From: Gonapodya prolifera JEL478
Lineage: Eukaryota; Monoblepharomycota; Monoblepharidomycetes; Monoblepharidales; Gonapodyaceae
DNA length: 64,000 nucleotides
Assembly: GCA_001574975.1 (NCBI GenBank)
Contig: KQ965802.1
Coordinates: 45,985 to 109,984 of the forward strand
Direction of reading: 5' to 3'
Below are positions 12,290-22,941 of this stretch, piece by piece; positions within the stretch are counted from its first letter, which is position 1, and every line of letters starts with the position of its first letter. The notes beneath the pieces were generated by a model. It searched no databases. It was not told the DNA's origin and was given only the letters and a program-made list of their open reading frames with translations. The translations under genes and the position numbers were made by a program.

Positions 12290-12562
12290 TCACAGATGGG
12301 CATTGTTGGCCAGGAGCTCCGCTGAAAGGGAATGACTGCCGCCCAACTTTCCCAAGAGTTTCAGGTGACAACTTGGACCACTTACAATTGGATCAAAGCT
12401 CTCACTTTGCCACCACTGGAGGAAACACGTGGGCACCCTCCAATGATCAAACCCCAGCGCAGAAAGGAAATCTTTGATTGGCTTCTGTCTGATCGCACCA
12501 GGCGCCAAGAAGACGCAGCTAGACAATTTTGGAGCTGTGGGGAGTTAAGCTCTTGCAGCAGG
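12290..12562 (+). mobile_element. Possible fragment of a transposase-type helix-turn-helix (Tc1/mariner-like)
   Basis: From 12332 the frame reads AAQLSQEFQVTTWTTYNWIK followed by a proline-rich linker, GHPPMIKPQRRKEIFDWL and EDAARQF. This has the cadence of the paired helix-turn-helix in Tc1/mariner-type transposases (A-x-x-F-x-V followed by TVYxWI, then a GRP-like hinge). No DDE/D catalytic part follows and no terminal repeats were found, so it would be a relic. A chance open frame remains possible. Confidence 0.3.
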
Positions 12563-12847
12563 TGATCTCTCTGTACATGCTGCAGTTTGATTTTAATGCA
12601 GTGAGGCCAGAGTCAACCAAAAGTAACAATATGGTCAACAGTGTATAAGAGTTTCACCATGAAGAATACCAATGTAGCATTTAGTGTTGTGTAACATCCC
12701 AGGGGAGCCGGGATGAGTGCCCCTTGATGTTGTGTTTTGGGGTGACCCAAACCATTCGACCCTTGCAACCTGCAGGGTTGGCACTGAACGCATGCATACT
12801 ATCCATCCTGGGTACTGCGAGCGTGGTTTTGAAGTGTCGCGGGATGA

Positions 12848-13031
12848 GTGAGGCCGCTGAAACAGGCGGGTGGACTGCCCTTGGCTCTTGACGTTGGATG
12901 GCAGTGATCTGAATTGCAGACCGCAGCAAACCACCTGTGATGCTGCCGACAGACAGCAGACAGACGGGGTTTGGCTCAAATGGGCATATGGTATACTGGT
13001 TGCGTGAGGCTGCTGAAAAAGGCGGGTGGAC
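12848..13031. repeat. Short direct repeat (28 nt, two copies)
   Basis: The 28 nt at 12848-12875 and 13004-13031 agree at 26 positions by eye; both begin GTGAGG and end GGCGGGTGGAC. They flank 128 nt of non-coding-looking sequence. Confidence 0.6.
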
Positions 13032-13656
13032 GGACCGAGGCGGGTGCTCGGTTTGGGAGCATGGGCGACTGAAATGGCGACTTTTGGCGATGCTCTTGGA
13101 TTTCCCCCGGAACTCTTTGGAATTGTTGAGTGGATCAGGGTGAATGTTTTGGGCACTGTCTGGGCATTGGCGTTGGTCCCCCCCCCTTTTTATTTTGTTG
13201 TGTTAGTGTGCCATCTAGCCACGGCGGACTGCGGGGGGGTGCCATACAGCGTAGTACTATCTACTTGGGAGATGATCAACTCCCCTGGTTACTTGTTAAC
13301 TATAAATAAATCCTTGATATCATTAGTGTTGTGTGTTGAGTGTTGAAAAGTGGATGGTAACAAACCCGGACGGAAGTGTGGAATAAATCTTGGTAAACAT
13401 ACTTACACCATACCCCACCCATGGAAACTGTAAATTCTCTCAATAATTCTGGTAGTTCCCAAGTTCAAGCGTCCAAGGTTTTACCGTGCAGCATTCCGTA
13501 CAATCATGTTTGAGTCAGTTGGCACATTCAAGGAAACACTCAAGATTGACAATTCTTGACGTCAAAGAGATGCAGTCAGACTCTAAAGCAGAAATAAGCG
13601 TGAAAAAAGCAATGCACGTCACCTGTTCCAGGAGTGCCTAAATTTTGCGTGCGACT

Positions 13657-13763
13657 ATATTGGAATACCATTGAAACATTGCGCAATCTCGCGGTGTTGA
13701 CGTCACTGTCACCACGAAGACGTTTGACTTCGACGGGGAGGAATCAGACTCTTTCTACTTCCA
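13657..13763. repeat. Dispersed diverged repeat, copy A (copy B at 17591-17720)
   Basis: Starts TATTGGAATACCATTGAA and ends with a block TCAGACTCTTTCTACTTCCA. The same landmarks, plus a shared central ATCTCGCGGTGTT/ATATCGCGGTGTT block, recur at 17591-17720, there with about 20 extra bases. It lies upstream of the esterase gene; copy B lies upstream of the desaturase gene. Confidence 0.6.
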
Positions 13764-14045
13764 TGCATAAACAAGGCGCGGATTCCACCCGGTCAAGTCC
13801 AGAGTAGATTCGTGTCCGAAAGCGAAGGTGCCTCAGTTCTCTTCCCTTCTCATTAAGCACCATGATGGGTTGACTCTTGAGCGTGCCAGACTACGCTCAG
13901 CGTGGAACATTACGATGCAACTAAGTAGGGAACGGCAGTGGTCGGGAATATTTGAGGGGGTCTTCGTTGGCCGATGACCACAGATGTCCGCGGAGCTCAG
14001 CATCAATTGTGGTTCTTAAAATAAGCGGCTGAACAATCCAAGCTC
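13764..14045. other. 5' flank of the carboxylesterase gene
   Basis: Non-coding in appearance. No certain TATA element. Confidence 0.3.
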
Positions 14046-16913
14046 ATGGCTCTACTGCACGTCTCTCTGGCCTTCGCATGGCTCTCTCTACTGCTTCCAC
14101 TGATTAACGGACAGGATCAGCTCGATAATGTGCAAGTCACGACTCGGCAGGGTGTTCTGACCGGCACCTATTACCCAGTACTATCGCGAACGTGAGATCT
14201 GCCTGCAATACATACCTGTGTGCCACGCTCATCTCCCCCACTTCACTAGGGAATTCAGAAGTATTCCATATTCTCTTCCTCCCACTAACAATCTCCGCTG
14301 GAAGGTAAGGACAAGAACCCTTTTTTAAGCTTTGGCTCTCCGAGCTCACCTTTGTGTATTCTCACCCTGAAGGCGCCCGTGTATCCGCCCTCGAACTATA
14401 CGAATGGCACCCGGGATGCAACCGGCTCGGTACCCTTGGTGTGCTGCACCCAAGCCACGACAGACTTCTTCCCGTCGAGCAAATGCCCTGGTGGAATATC
14501 GGAGGACTGCTTGTACCTCAACATGTTTATTCCTGGAAGGCTGAATGCGACGGCGAAACTTCCAGGTGAGACCACATCGACACGAATTTAATCTAATGGT
14601 TAACGTTTAGCATGTTGTTATACTCAGTCATGGGTACGTGGTGGACTCCATTTTCTTATCGACCAATCCCTCACGAAGACACACTTATAATGCAGTGTGG
14701 ATCCATGGCGGTGGCTTCACGTGGGGCTCCAGCACACTCTACAACACGACTCTTCTGACGTCGAGCTACAACGTTATTGGTGTAGCTGGTGAGCAATTAG
14801 CCTAGGTTGCTCTTAGTCTGGCACTCTCTCACAAACAGATTTTTGTGCAGTAAACTACCGCCTGAACATCTTTGGTTTCTTTGCTTCGCCCGAGCTAATG
14901 GACGAAGGTTTGTGAATCTCAACATCCTTTGCAAACTTACTCAAACAAGGAACTCCCAAAACACAGCCGGGTCCTCCGGTCTTAACTTCGGCATTCAAGA
15001 TACCGCTGCAGCATTGCGGTGGGTCAAGGTGAGCCGTCACGCCTTCCCAATTGTCTGAGAAAGGCTCACTGACGTCATTTATTTGTTCAGGACAACATTG
15101 CGGCTTTTGGAGGAGACCCGGACTCCATCACTGTATTTGGACAAAGTGGTAAGCACTCATTTGATCTCGTCTCTTGCTTCCAAAAGAAAAAAAATGACGT
15201 AGCGTGGGTCATTCCATACCACGGGCGACCACATCATCAAACTCAGCCGGTGCAATCGACATTGCTTGGCTCCTTTCCAACCCAAAGTACGAAGGTCTCT
15301 TTAGTAAGGCAATCCTGGAGAGTGGGGCAAGCGCATCTATTCCGGTGGAGAAGGTTAGTAGGAGCGTTCTTCTCTTCCAAGTCGCCTGTGGGTCATTAAT
15401 GAAAGTGTTGACGCGGACTGGATGGGCATAGCCTGGATCGGTATACAGCGTTGGGAACTTCAATAGAGCGCTGAAGGTACGCCTTTTTTCAGGCAAAATC
15501 GTGGTTGTCACCTCAGTAGGCCGTCAATCATGATCAATGCGCGATTGGCCAGACCTTCAACATCTCCACAACCGCCAGTCCCAAGGCCAAACTTGCCGCT
15601 CTTCGCAAAGTTTCTACCAGCGACTTGATCCAGTTTTTCGGACCCACCACGGTAATTTGTTCCCGGCAGTTCCTGAATTGGCATTCTGAAATAACGCTGT
15701 GTATCACGCCACCGTCTTCAAATGAAGGCGGCATCAGCGATCGCTCCCGTAGTTGACAAGGCAATTATTCTGGACACGCCATTGAGAGTGCTTGCGACGG
15801 GGAAAATCGTGAAGCGATTGTAAGTGGTCCTTTTAGGTGACATCGTCCATGTCTACCTGTCATTTACATTCGTCCCTTTTTTTCTTCGGAACTCGCTTTT
15901 GGGCGTCTTAAGAAAGGGAATCGTTCTCGGTACAACAACAAACGAAGGTGGGCAAATGTCGCTTCTGGAATCCTCTCGGTGACCCCATCCATCTGTCACT
16001 CGTTTCCTTGAAACCCCGTCCAGGCTCTCTCTTTGCCCTGTTCCAGAATCAGACCACTGCCGCATCTCTGCGATCCCTCCTATCCGTCCAAGAATCCACC
16101 GTGCCTGAACTCTCTAGGCAGGTCAGTGGAGGCAACTGGTCTCAAATCGTGCGAGATCTCTATCTAGGCAACGCGTCGGGGAACTTTAGCAGGGAGTTCG
16201 AGGCAAACAGTGACTATTTGACGTGAGTTTTGACATCAAAACTGCTATCGACTGGCTGAAAGTCTGAAGAAACCGATCAACAGCGACTCTTCGTTCTCGG
16301 TACCGGTGAGGAAGCTTGCACAGGCATATGTAGCAGCTGGCGTGCCGGTGTACAAGTGTGAGTTCAGTTCGCCGCTATTCAGACAACCAGAGCCAGTTTT
16401 CACGATTCTGGTACGTCAGATCGGTTCGACATTGTCACACAGTCAACGTGAGTGTGAAGCAAAAGAGTTTTGAATCGAAACAAGTTCAAGTGGATCACGA
16501 TCATCGTGCTTTAGTTTGCAAGCGTACGGTGCTCTTTTTAATGCAGGCATAAACATGGGAGTCGTTCACGGGTCGGAAATTTTGCATGTGTGAGTGCTCC
16601 GAGAAGCTTCGAGTAGATCTTTCCATGAAGCGCTTTGCACCCTCAACCAAGATTCTCGGCCATTCCACCCTCCATCCCGGGCGAATTCCAGACCTCACTC
16701 CAGATGGCATCATCGTGGACAGAATTTGCTCGTGTGGGAGTGCCATCGAATCCGGTTCTTGGGACCTGGCCTACGTACACAGTGCCCCAGCGGCAAGTCA
16801 TGTACTTTGGACCGAATGGGACGGCGGTGGCGAAACCAGAGGGAGATTTACCAGATTTTAGGAAGGAGGGCCAGGCGTACATAGAAGAATGTGAGTCCGC
16901 AGCTTCTTGGTGA
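14046..16913 (+). CDS. Secreted type-B carboxylesterase/lipase
   Basis: The alpha/beta-hydrolase is spread over about 17 exons with phases that agree: 14046-14191, 14250-14304, 14373-14565, 14696-14788, 14851-14907, 14967-15028, 15091-15148, 15247-15353, 15432-15476, 15520-15651, 15728-15819, 15913-15947, 16024-16222, 16284-16357, then one or two exons I could not fix, 16547 to about 16593, and a last exon from about 16703. The first 22 residues are a signal peptide (LLHVSLAFAWLSLLLPLING). VWIHGGGF holds the oxyanion hole. GQSAG, formed across the 15149-15246 intron, holds the nucleophile serine. TTTNEG supplies the acidic residue and GVVHGSEI the histidine. All catalytic parts are present, so it should be active on esters or triglycerides outside the cell. 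Substrate is not predictable. Confidence 0.87.
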
Positions 16914-17949
16914 TCGCCATTGAATTGAATTTGAATGTGGTCCTGACTCGGAATAGATCTTGAGGTCTCCAATAATGTTCCACGACCGCCTATTTCCCGC
17001 AACGGCAGATGCGGACCTCGTTTTGGCACACGATGTCCGAGTGATGTTCAGTGCTGCTCGTTGTATGGATGGTGCGGCAGTGGTCCGGCTTTGAGCGGGA
17101 CTGGGTGTCAGATAGACTGGTCGTATGTATCAGTGTCGTGCGGGTAGTATGGTAGTACATACTAAGGATCGTCAATGAATAAGAATATTACAGGCCTCGA
17201 GTCATGTCGTGCGTTTCTCCCACGAGCAGGTGACCGACGACGGACGTTCGCGGATAAGAATTGCAGCAGCAAAAAATCGGCATGTGCTGCAGCAGAACTT
17301 GGAGAGCATACGAGTCGTGTCGTCTCAAGAACCACGATCATCACCACCTGTTGCAGTGAAACCGAATCCTACCCAACATAAGAGAGGTGCACTGCCCGCC
17401 GGTGCGCACAAGCATCTACCGTACACTTCAATGACGGTTTCAGACGTGCCCAAAATGGAGAGACGGGCGCTAGAGCGATTGCGGTGCTGAGGATTGCAGA
17501 ATGGTGAATTGGAAGATTGGACTGGGCCCGATTGGCTACGAGGAGAGTTGGTAGACTTTGAGATGAAAAGATGTTCAGTCTCACTGGTTGTATTGGAATT
17601 CCGTTGAACCTTTCAATATCGCGGTGTTCACTGGAATCGCCAGAGTGGGGAACCCAACGTCGCTGCCACCACAGAGACCTTTGGTCTTGACGATGATGAA
17701 TCAGACCCTTTCTACTTCCAACGCGCTTAGAGTTCGACCCTTCGTGCAAGGGCCCTGCTGTGGTACCCCAAAAGCCATCCACACCCTTATCGAGGTTGAC
17801 ATTCAATCACCCACCGACCCCGTTCACCTCGCCCACGCCCGCTGTCTCACCGCAGGGTCGCAATCGTCTCGGTCACACCGCTGCCCCCTCCATTCGAACC
17901 CATTTCGTCCCGTCGCTTTGGCATTTGTTGCACGTGCCTTGAATAAAAG
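16914..17949. other. Intergenic between esterase and desaturase; holds repeat copy B
   Basis: Apart from the diverged repeat at 17591-17720 I see no gene. Open frames at 17209-17490 and 17588-18187 look random and overlap the repeat and the desaturase. Confidence 0.4.
17591..17720. repeat. Dispersed diverged repeat, copy B
   Basis: Counterpart of 13657-13763: TATTGGAATTCCGTTGAA at the start and TCAGACCCTTTCTACTTCCA at the end. Confidence 0.6.
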
Positions 17950-19963
17950 ATGTCCCGTGAGTCATCGTCGTGTTCCCCTGCGCCATCCCAAATGCAAAAG
18001 GCTTACCTGCTCGCTGTCTGAATGCAGAACGAACCTACACATGGGCTCAGAGTGGGTACAAGTGTCGGGCACACCCCCGCCCCGCAATTACTCATCCCAA
18101 CTTCCCCTCCCTCCCAAACAAAAGTCGAGGAGATCAACAAAAAGAGCCTTGACGCGTCCAACAAGGCGACCCAAAAGCCCCTCTTGATGACCCACGGGTC
18201 CAACGTGATTGACATCTCAGAGTTTCGCAGCGTGCACCCGGGCGGACAGGTGATTGAGACGTGGATCGGCAAGGACATTCAAGGTGAGCGAGCTTTATGC
18301 GTTTGGAAGACGTGGGTTGCGAGCCGTCGATGTAATGTACCGCCCCCGTGAAGATGTGTTCAAGGCCCTCCACCACCCGAACACGGCCAAGATGCTGCCC
18401 AAGTACACCGTGGGCAAGCTGACGGGACCGAGCGTCTTTGACAAGAACACTGCAGGTGCTCTTCCGCCGAATTCCTTCGGAGTTCCCCACTTACGTGATT
18501 ACATAATCTCCTGCTTTCAAAATGAAATGATCCCCGCGACAGGCTTCGTCGAGGAATGCCGCAAGCTCTCGGCCGACTTCGAACGCCGAGGTCTCTTCAA
18601 GGCCAGCCTCCTCTACTACGCCTTCAAGGTCTCGTTCAACCTGTCCATCTGGGCTTCGTCAATGTACCTCTTGACGAAATACCCGAAGAACCCCGCTGTC
18701 GTATTTTTGGCTGGATGGCTGACTGCGATTTTCTGGCAGCAGAGTGGTGAGTGTGCGATTTAGTACGACACTTTTTTGGGCGCGTTCAAACCTGTTCGTT
18801 GGGGCACACCCGGAGGCTGGCTCGCCCACGACTTCTTGCACAACCAGGTGTTCAGCAACCGCAAGACCAGCCGATTGTTTGGATACTTTGTCGGGAACGT
18901 GTGGCAAGGATTCTCTGTCGCCTGGTGGAACAACAAGGTTCGTTTCCCCCTATCACACTTCATCACCAAAGATCCGATCCCAACACCACCCCACGCAGCA
19001 CCTCGCCCACCACGCCGTGCCCAACATCCACACCGAAGACCCTGACATCGACACCTTCCCCGTACTCGCATGGTCCGACCACGCGCTGTCCCTATTCTCC
19101 GACCTGCCCGACGACGTCGCGTCGCGATTCTTCATCAAGTACCAGAAGTGGTACTTTTTTCCCGTGCTCGCTCTGGCGAGGATTTCGTGGGCGGCGCAGA
19201 GTTTGTTCGTGGGTGTTCCCCTTCCGCCGTTGTTTCTCTCGGCCGGCCAAATTAAGCCTCAACCTGCCATCCTCTCCTACTAGTACTCCGTCCCCCTCCT
19301 CAACGGCTTCTTCTGGGGCCAAACCTCGCAACAAATCAAATTCAACGTGCACAACCACACCTACGAAACGATCGGGCTCGTGCTGCACTATCTGTGGTAC
19401 TTTGGCGTGATGGCTGCGTACCTGGACTGGACGATGGCCCTGCTGTACCTCATCACCAGTCAGGCCGGGTGCGGGCTGCTCCTGGCGGGCGTGTTCGCGC
19501 TCAACCACAACGGGATGCCCATCTACTCCCACGATGAGGCCAAGGAGATGGACTTTTTCTCGCTTCAGGTGCTGACGGGAAGGGATGTTGAGGTGAGGAG
19601 CGGGGAGTGTAGTAATGTGTGTTGTGAGATTGGTCGGCTCATGTTCTGCGTGATTGCTGACGTGCATAGCCCAACCTCTTCAACAACTGGTTCACGGGTG
19701 GCCTGAACTACCAAATCGAGCACCACATGTTCCCCACGCTCCCGCGGCACAACTTCCACCACGTACAGCCGGCCGTCGCGAAGCTGTGCAAGAAGTATGG
19801 CGTGACTTACCACACCACTGGGTTTGTCGAAGGTGAGGGGCACGTCATTGTCCCTCGTGCCGAAGTCCGGTGATTGACTTGCGTATCTTGGGCAGGCACG
19901 TTTGAGGTTCTTAAGAGACTGGATGATGTGTCCCAGGCGGCACGCAAGTTGCACAAGGCATAA
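17950..19963 (+). CDS. Cytochrome b5-fused front-end fatty acid desaturase (probable delta-6)
   Basis: Exons: 17950-17956, 18028-18051, 18125-18283, 18354-18455, 18543-18746, 18816-18937, 18999-19208, 19284-19592, 19670-19832 and 19896-19963, giving 455 residues. The 87-nt stretch 18456-18542 is a multiple of three and could be retained, which would give 484. The N-terminal cytochrome b5 domain has the haem motif HPGG. The three histidine boxes are HDFLH, HLAHH and QIEHH; the Gln in the third is diagnostic of front-end desaturases. HNQVF after box 1, [11 protein letters not shown] after box 2 and [17 protein letters not shown] closely resemble the Mortierella delta-6 enzyme. It would act in the ER membrane on 18-carbon acyl chains towards gamma-linolenic-type products. 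Delta-5 or sphingolipid delta-8 activity is less likely but not excluded. The first coding exon is only 7 nt. Confidence 0.88.
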
Positions 19964-21059
19964 CAGAGCGTTTTTATATTGGGATAGAGGCTCGTAGAGT
20001 ATTACGGCAAACTTCGCCACTTTGATTATTGTAGATCCCCGGAAACAGATGCTAAATTACATATTTGAGAGAGTCATTTGACGTCAGTGTGTGTTGAACA
20101 CCCCGAAAAAACCTTAGCTGGAGGACTCCGGAGACTGTCGAAGTGAGACCGCATCAAATATTTTACGCCACAGTATTTATCAACCTCTTTATAATAGGGC
20201 GCTACACAGTATTTGAAGTTCCTTCAATCACGTACGGCTCAGTTGAGGCTTCCGGAGTTCGGTGTGCCCCAGTAACAATATCCAAGTGTTCGACGCTTCT
20301 CTCAACCATTATGGCAGGACTCCGCCCTATCGATGAATATTTGAATGGAACTGCTGAAGTCACGAATCTCATTTGCAACTGAGAGATGATTTCAGCCAAC
20401 AGACGGCGAACTTACTTGATGGTTTGAATCGCTTTACAAGTGAATACGATACGCTAAGCGACGTTATTATACAGGACGGAGCTTGAGAAGCTTGTGCGTG
20501 GACGACACTCGACTTCAAACTCCATCCCGGTAGGTTTCATTGATTTGAGTGTCTACGCGCGTACAGAAGGGTGATGCCACCTGGAGATTCCCAGGACATA
20601 ACCGTAAATGCCACAGAATCGCTCTCGGTGGTCGCTGCCACAGGGCAACGGGACGAATCGCAGTCAAAGCGACGACATTGGGTATGGCGCACTTTGGTCG
20701 GTCGGTTGATCCGTTTTTCCGGCGTGATAAGGAACGGGTAAACGCAAAGGTAACTTTACTTGGTTCTTGAGAAACATGAAGTCGGATTCTGCCGCTTCAG
20801 CTGCGTAACTTATATTATTGCAATGATATCATATGACTCACGGAGTGTATACTGAGGTTTTGCTCATGATGCGAGAAGAGCCTTGCTCCCATGAGAGCAA
20901 TCAAGTGCAATGTAAAACATATGCGACGTCAATTGCCTCACTTCGTTCTTATCAACCCGAACACCAAACAAATCAGCGTCATCCACAACATGAAGCCTAA
21001 ACCCGCCCCTGCGTGCGAAGTCGAAATACCAAAACCTAGCTTCCCCGCTGCCGCCGGAC
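19964..21059. other. Intergenic, no gene recognised
   Basis: Open frames such as 20143-20382 and 20549-20770 show no family resemblance. The end near 20900 is the degraded tail of the beta-lactamase relic. Confidence 0.4.
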
Positions 21060-22101
21060 TTGCGATCGCCGCGCTGGCAGTCATGTTTCCGGCACCAGCG
21101 CGGGCGTACTGCGACAGGAGGGATCCACTGGGCGAGACTCTCGATTTTTGGTACCGGGGCGGTGTTGTTGATCAGGACCACCACACGCTGTGTGACTTCG
21201 TCGAACACGATGACGCTGAAAAGCCCAGCGTGGCGCCGTTCTTCTAAACGAGGGTGGTGTAACAGCTATCGACCGAGACAGAGGTCTTGGTCCGCGCCCA
21301 GCCCATACCCGGCGCGTTGGCGCTCAGCTCGGAGTGCAGTTGATTTCGAGAGGGCGAAGGATGGCTGAAGGGTGAATGCCGACGAGAGTGCCATCGACGC
21401 ACGGAGGTATTTGGTCACATCCGAGATGGTGGAACGGATGCATGACTCTCCCACAAGGCGTCGTTACTGAAGATCAATGGGGCAATTGGAGTCCCTGCGG
21501 GGCCGTATCCTGTTGCGTACCTTGCCTGCTGGTCGGCATTCGTGCTACCGACGCAGACGGAGTCGCTCATCCCCAAAGGCGTGAAGATGTGGTCGGTGAA
21601 TGCTTGCGAGTATCCGCCGGTGAGGTGGCACATAAGCGCGTACCAAGGATTCCGAAGCCGTAGTTGGAGTACAAGTAAGGCCCCGGTGGCGTTGAGGTCA
21701 GAGGAGATCCTTTCAAGCTGTCCAACAGCTGCTCAACTGTGTATAGCAACCCGCCGGGATCAAGCTGGTTGTTCGGGTTGGGTGGCCAGCGTGGAAGAGT
21801 GGCTCTGTGTGTCGCAAGCATCCATAACGCGACTTGAGATACGTCCCTGGAGAGTCCCGGAGCTGTTCCCCCGGGTAGAAGGTCCGATACCGACGTATTG
21901 ACTGCGATGCTCGAGCTCCAGCGGAGCCAAAAGATTACCCGCGAACGTTTTGGTGACGGTGCCGATTTCGAATATGGTTCCGGCGGTGACGTTAGGTCCG
22001 CCCAAGCTCATCGTGCCAGCAGTGACGATGCAGGTGTCGTTGCCATCCACAATTTGGCGGGGTTTATTCGCTCTGACCGCAGCCGATGAAAGAAAGCACA
22101 T
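21060..22101 (-). pseudogene. Class C beta-lactamase-family (serine hydrolase) pseudogene
   Basis: On the minus strand: IFEIGTVTKTFAG (SxxK box), GNLLAPLELEHR, then in another frame VNTSVSDLLPGG, LATHRATLPRW and PYLYSNYGFGILG (YxN box). After another frame change come ALMCHLTGGYSQAF and FTPLGMSDSV, then DVTKYLRASMALSSAF, RAGYGLG and FDEVTQRVVVLINNT. The order fits eukaryotic and bacterial beta-lactamase-related esterases (LACTB/EstB-like). At least four frame changes occur, one between the LLA and VNT blocks where a length-matched alignment argues for an indel rather than an intron. The catalytic serine of SxxK reads Thr (GTVTK). The copy is therefore dead on both counts. Confidence 0.8.
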
Positions 22102-22385
22102 TTCACTTTATTATGATTCCACCAACACGAAGCGAATGACATACAACGTTTGTTCCAACTTCATGATGCATTTCTGGAAAAAATATGGAGGAGCTGCTTT
22201 GAGCCGCACCACAACGCGGATGACTGCTAGCCCAAAAAGCAGGAGAGCTTTGGCCCTATCTTAAATGATATTGTATTTTAGTTCCACCGAACGGGAATGG
22301 GAGGTGGACCACATCGCAGGCACCGCCAAACAGACAGACCTGTGCTAACCGGTGGCTTCCCCCGGAGCTCCATCGGAGTGCAAAA

Positions 22386-22700
22386 ATGCCAACGTACACC
22401 TTTCTGTATGCCTGCCCAAACCCTGTGGGACATCGTGTTACCGTCATTGTCTACTCAATTCCAAAACCTGGATTGCTCGCATCGGGTCGCGAAACCTGCG
22501 ACACCGAACCGGTAGTCATCGATCGCGACACAGGGATTAAGTACGCTCCCCCGCGGCTCTATGGATCCTCGCCTGGGTCGCCGTTACCGTCACTGAAGAC
22601 AGGATTGAAAGGGCTTGGCACCACGTACATCGCGGAGGCCACGCTGGAGAGGACGGAAGAAGGGGTGGTCACAGAGTGCCGAATCTTTCCCGTGGCATAA
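22386..22700 (+). CDS. Small hypothetical protein (104 aa)
   Basis: Not recognised. The frame starts MPTYTFLYACPNPVGHRVTV and contains ETCDTEPVVIDRDTGIKYAP, which looks more protein-like than chance. No signal peptide or membrane segment. It stands alone between the beta-lactamase relic and the F-box array. It may be a fragment. Confidence 0.35.
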   Translation: MPTYTFLYACPNPVGHRVTVIVYSIPKPGLLASGRETCDTEPVVIDRDTGIKYAPPRLYGSSPGSPLPSLKTGLKGLGTTYIAEATLERTEEGVVTECRIFPVA

Positions 22701-22941
22701 AAATGAACGGGATTCCGTGGGTGCAAACTATGCTGACAACTCAATGAATCGAAGCTGCTAAGTACGGAATCACTGCTGGAGGGTGGAACAGTAATTCGAG
22801 CAATTGAGGTCATATTTGATTTGTATTGACAATGAAGACAAAATTTTAAAGCGAATCATTGTGGTAAAAAAATCTTTGGACTCTGCGACGGTGCTTCTCG
22901 ACAACTCAGCTGGAGAGAGTGAGAAAGTAAACGTAGTCGCC

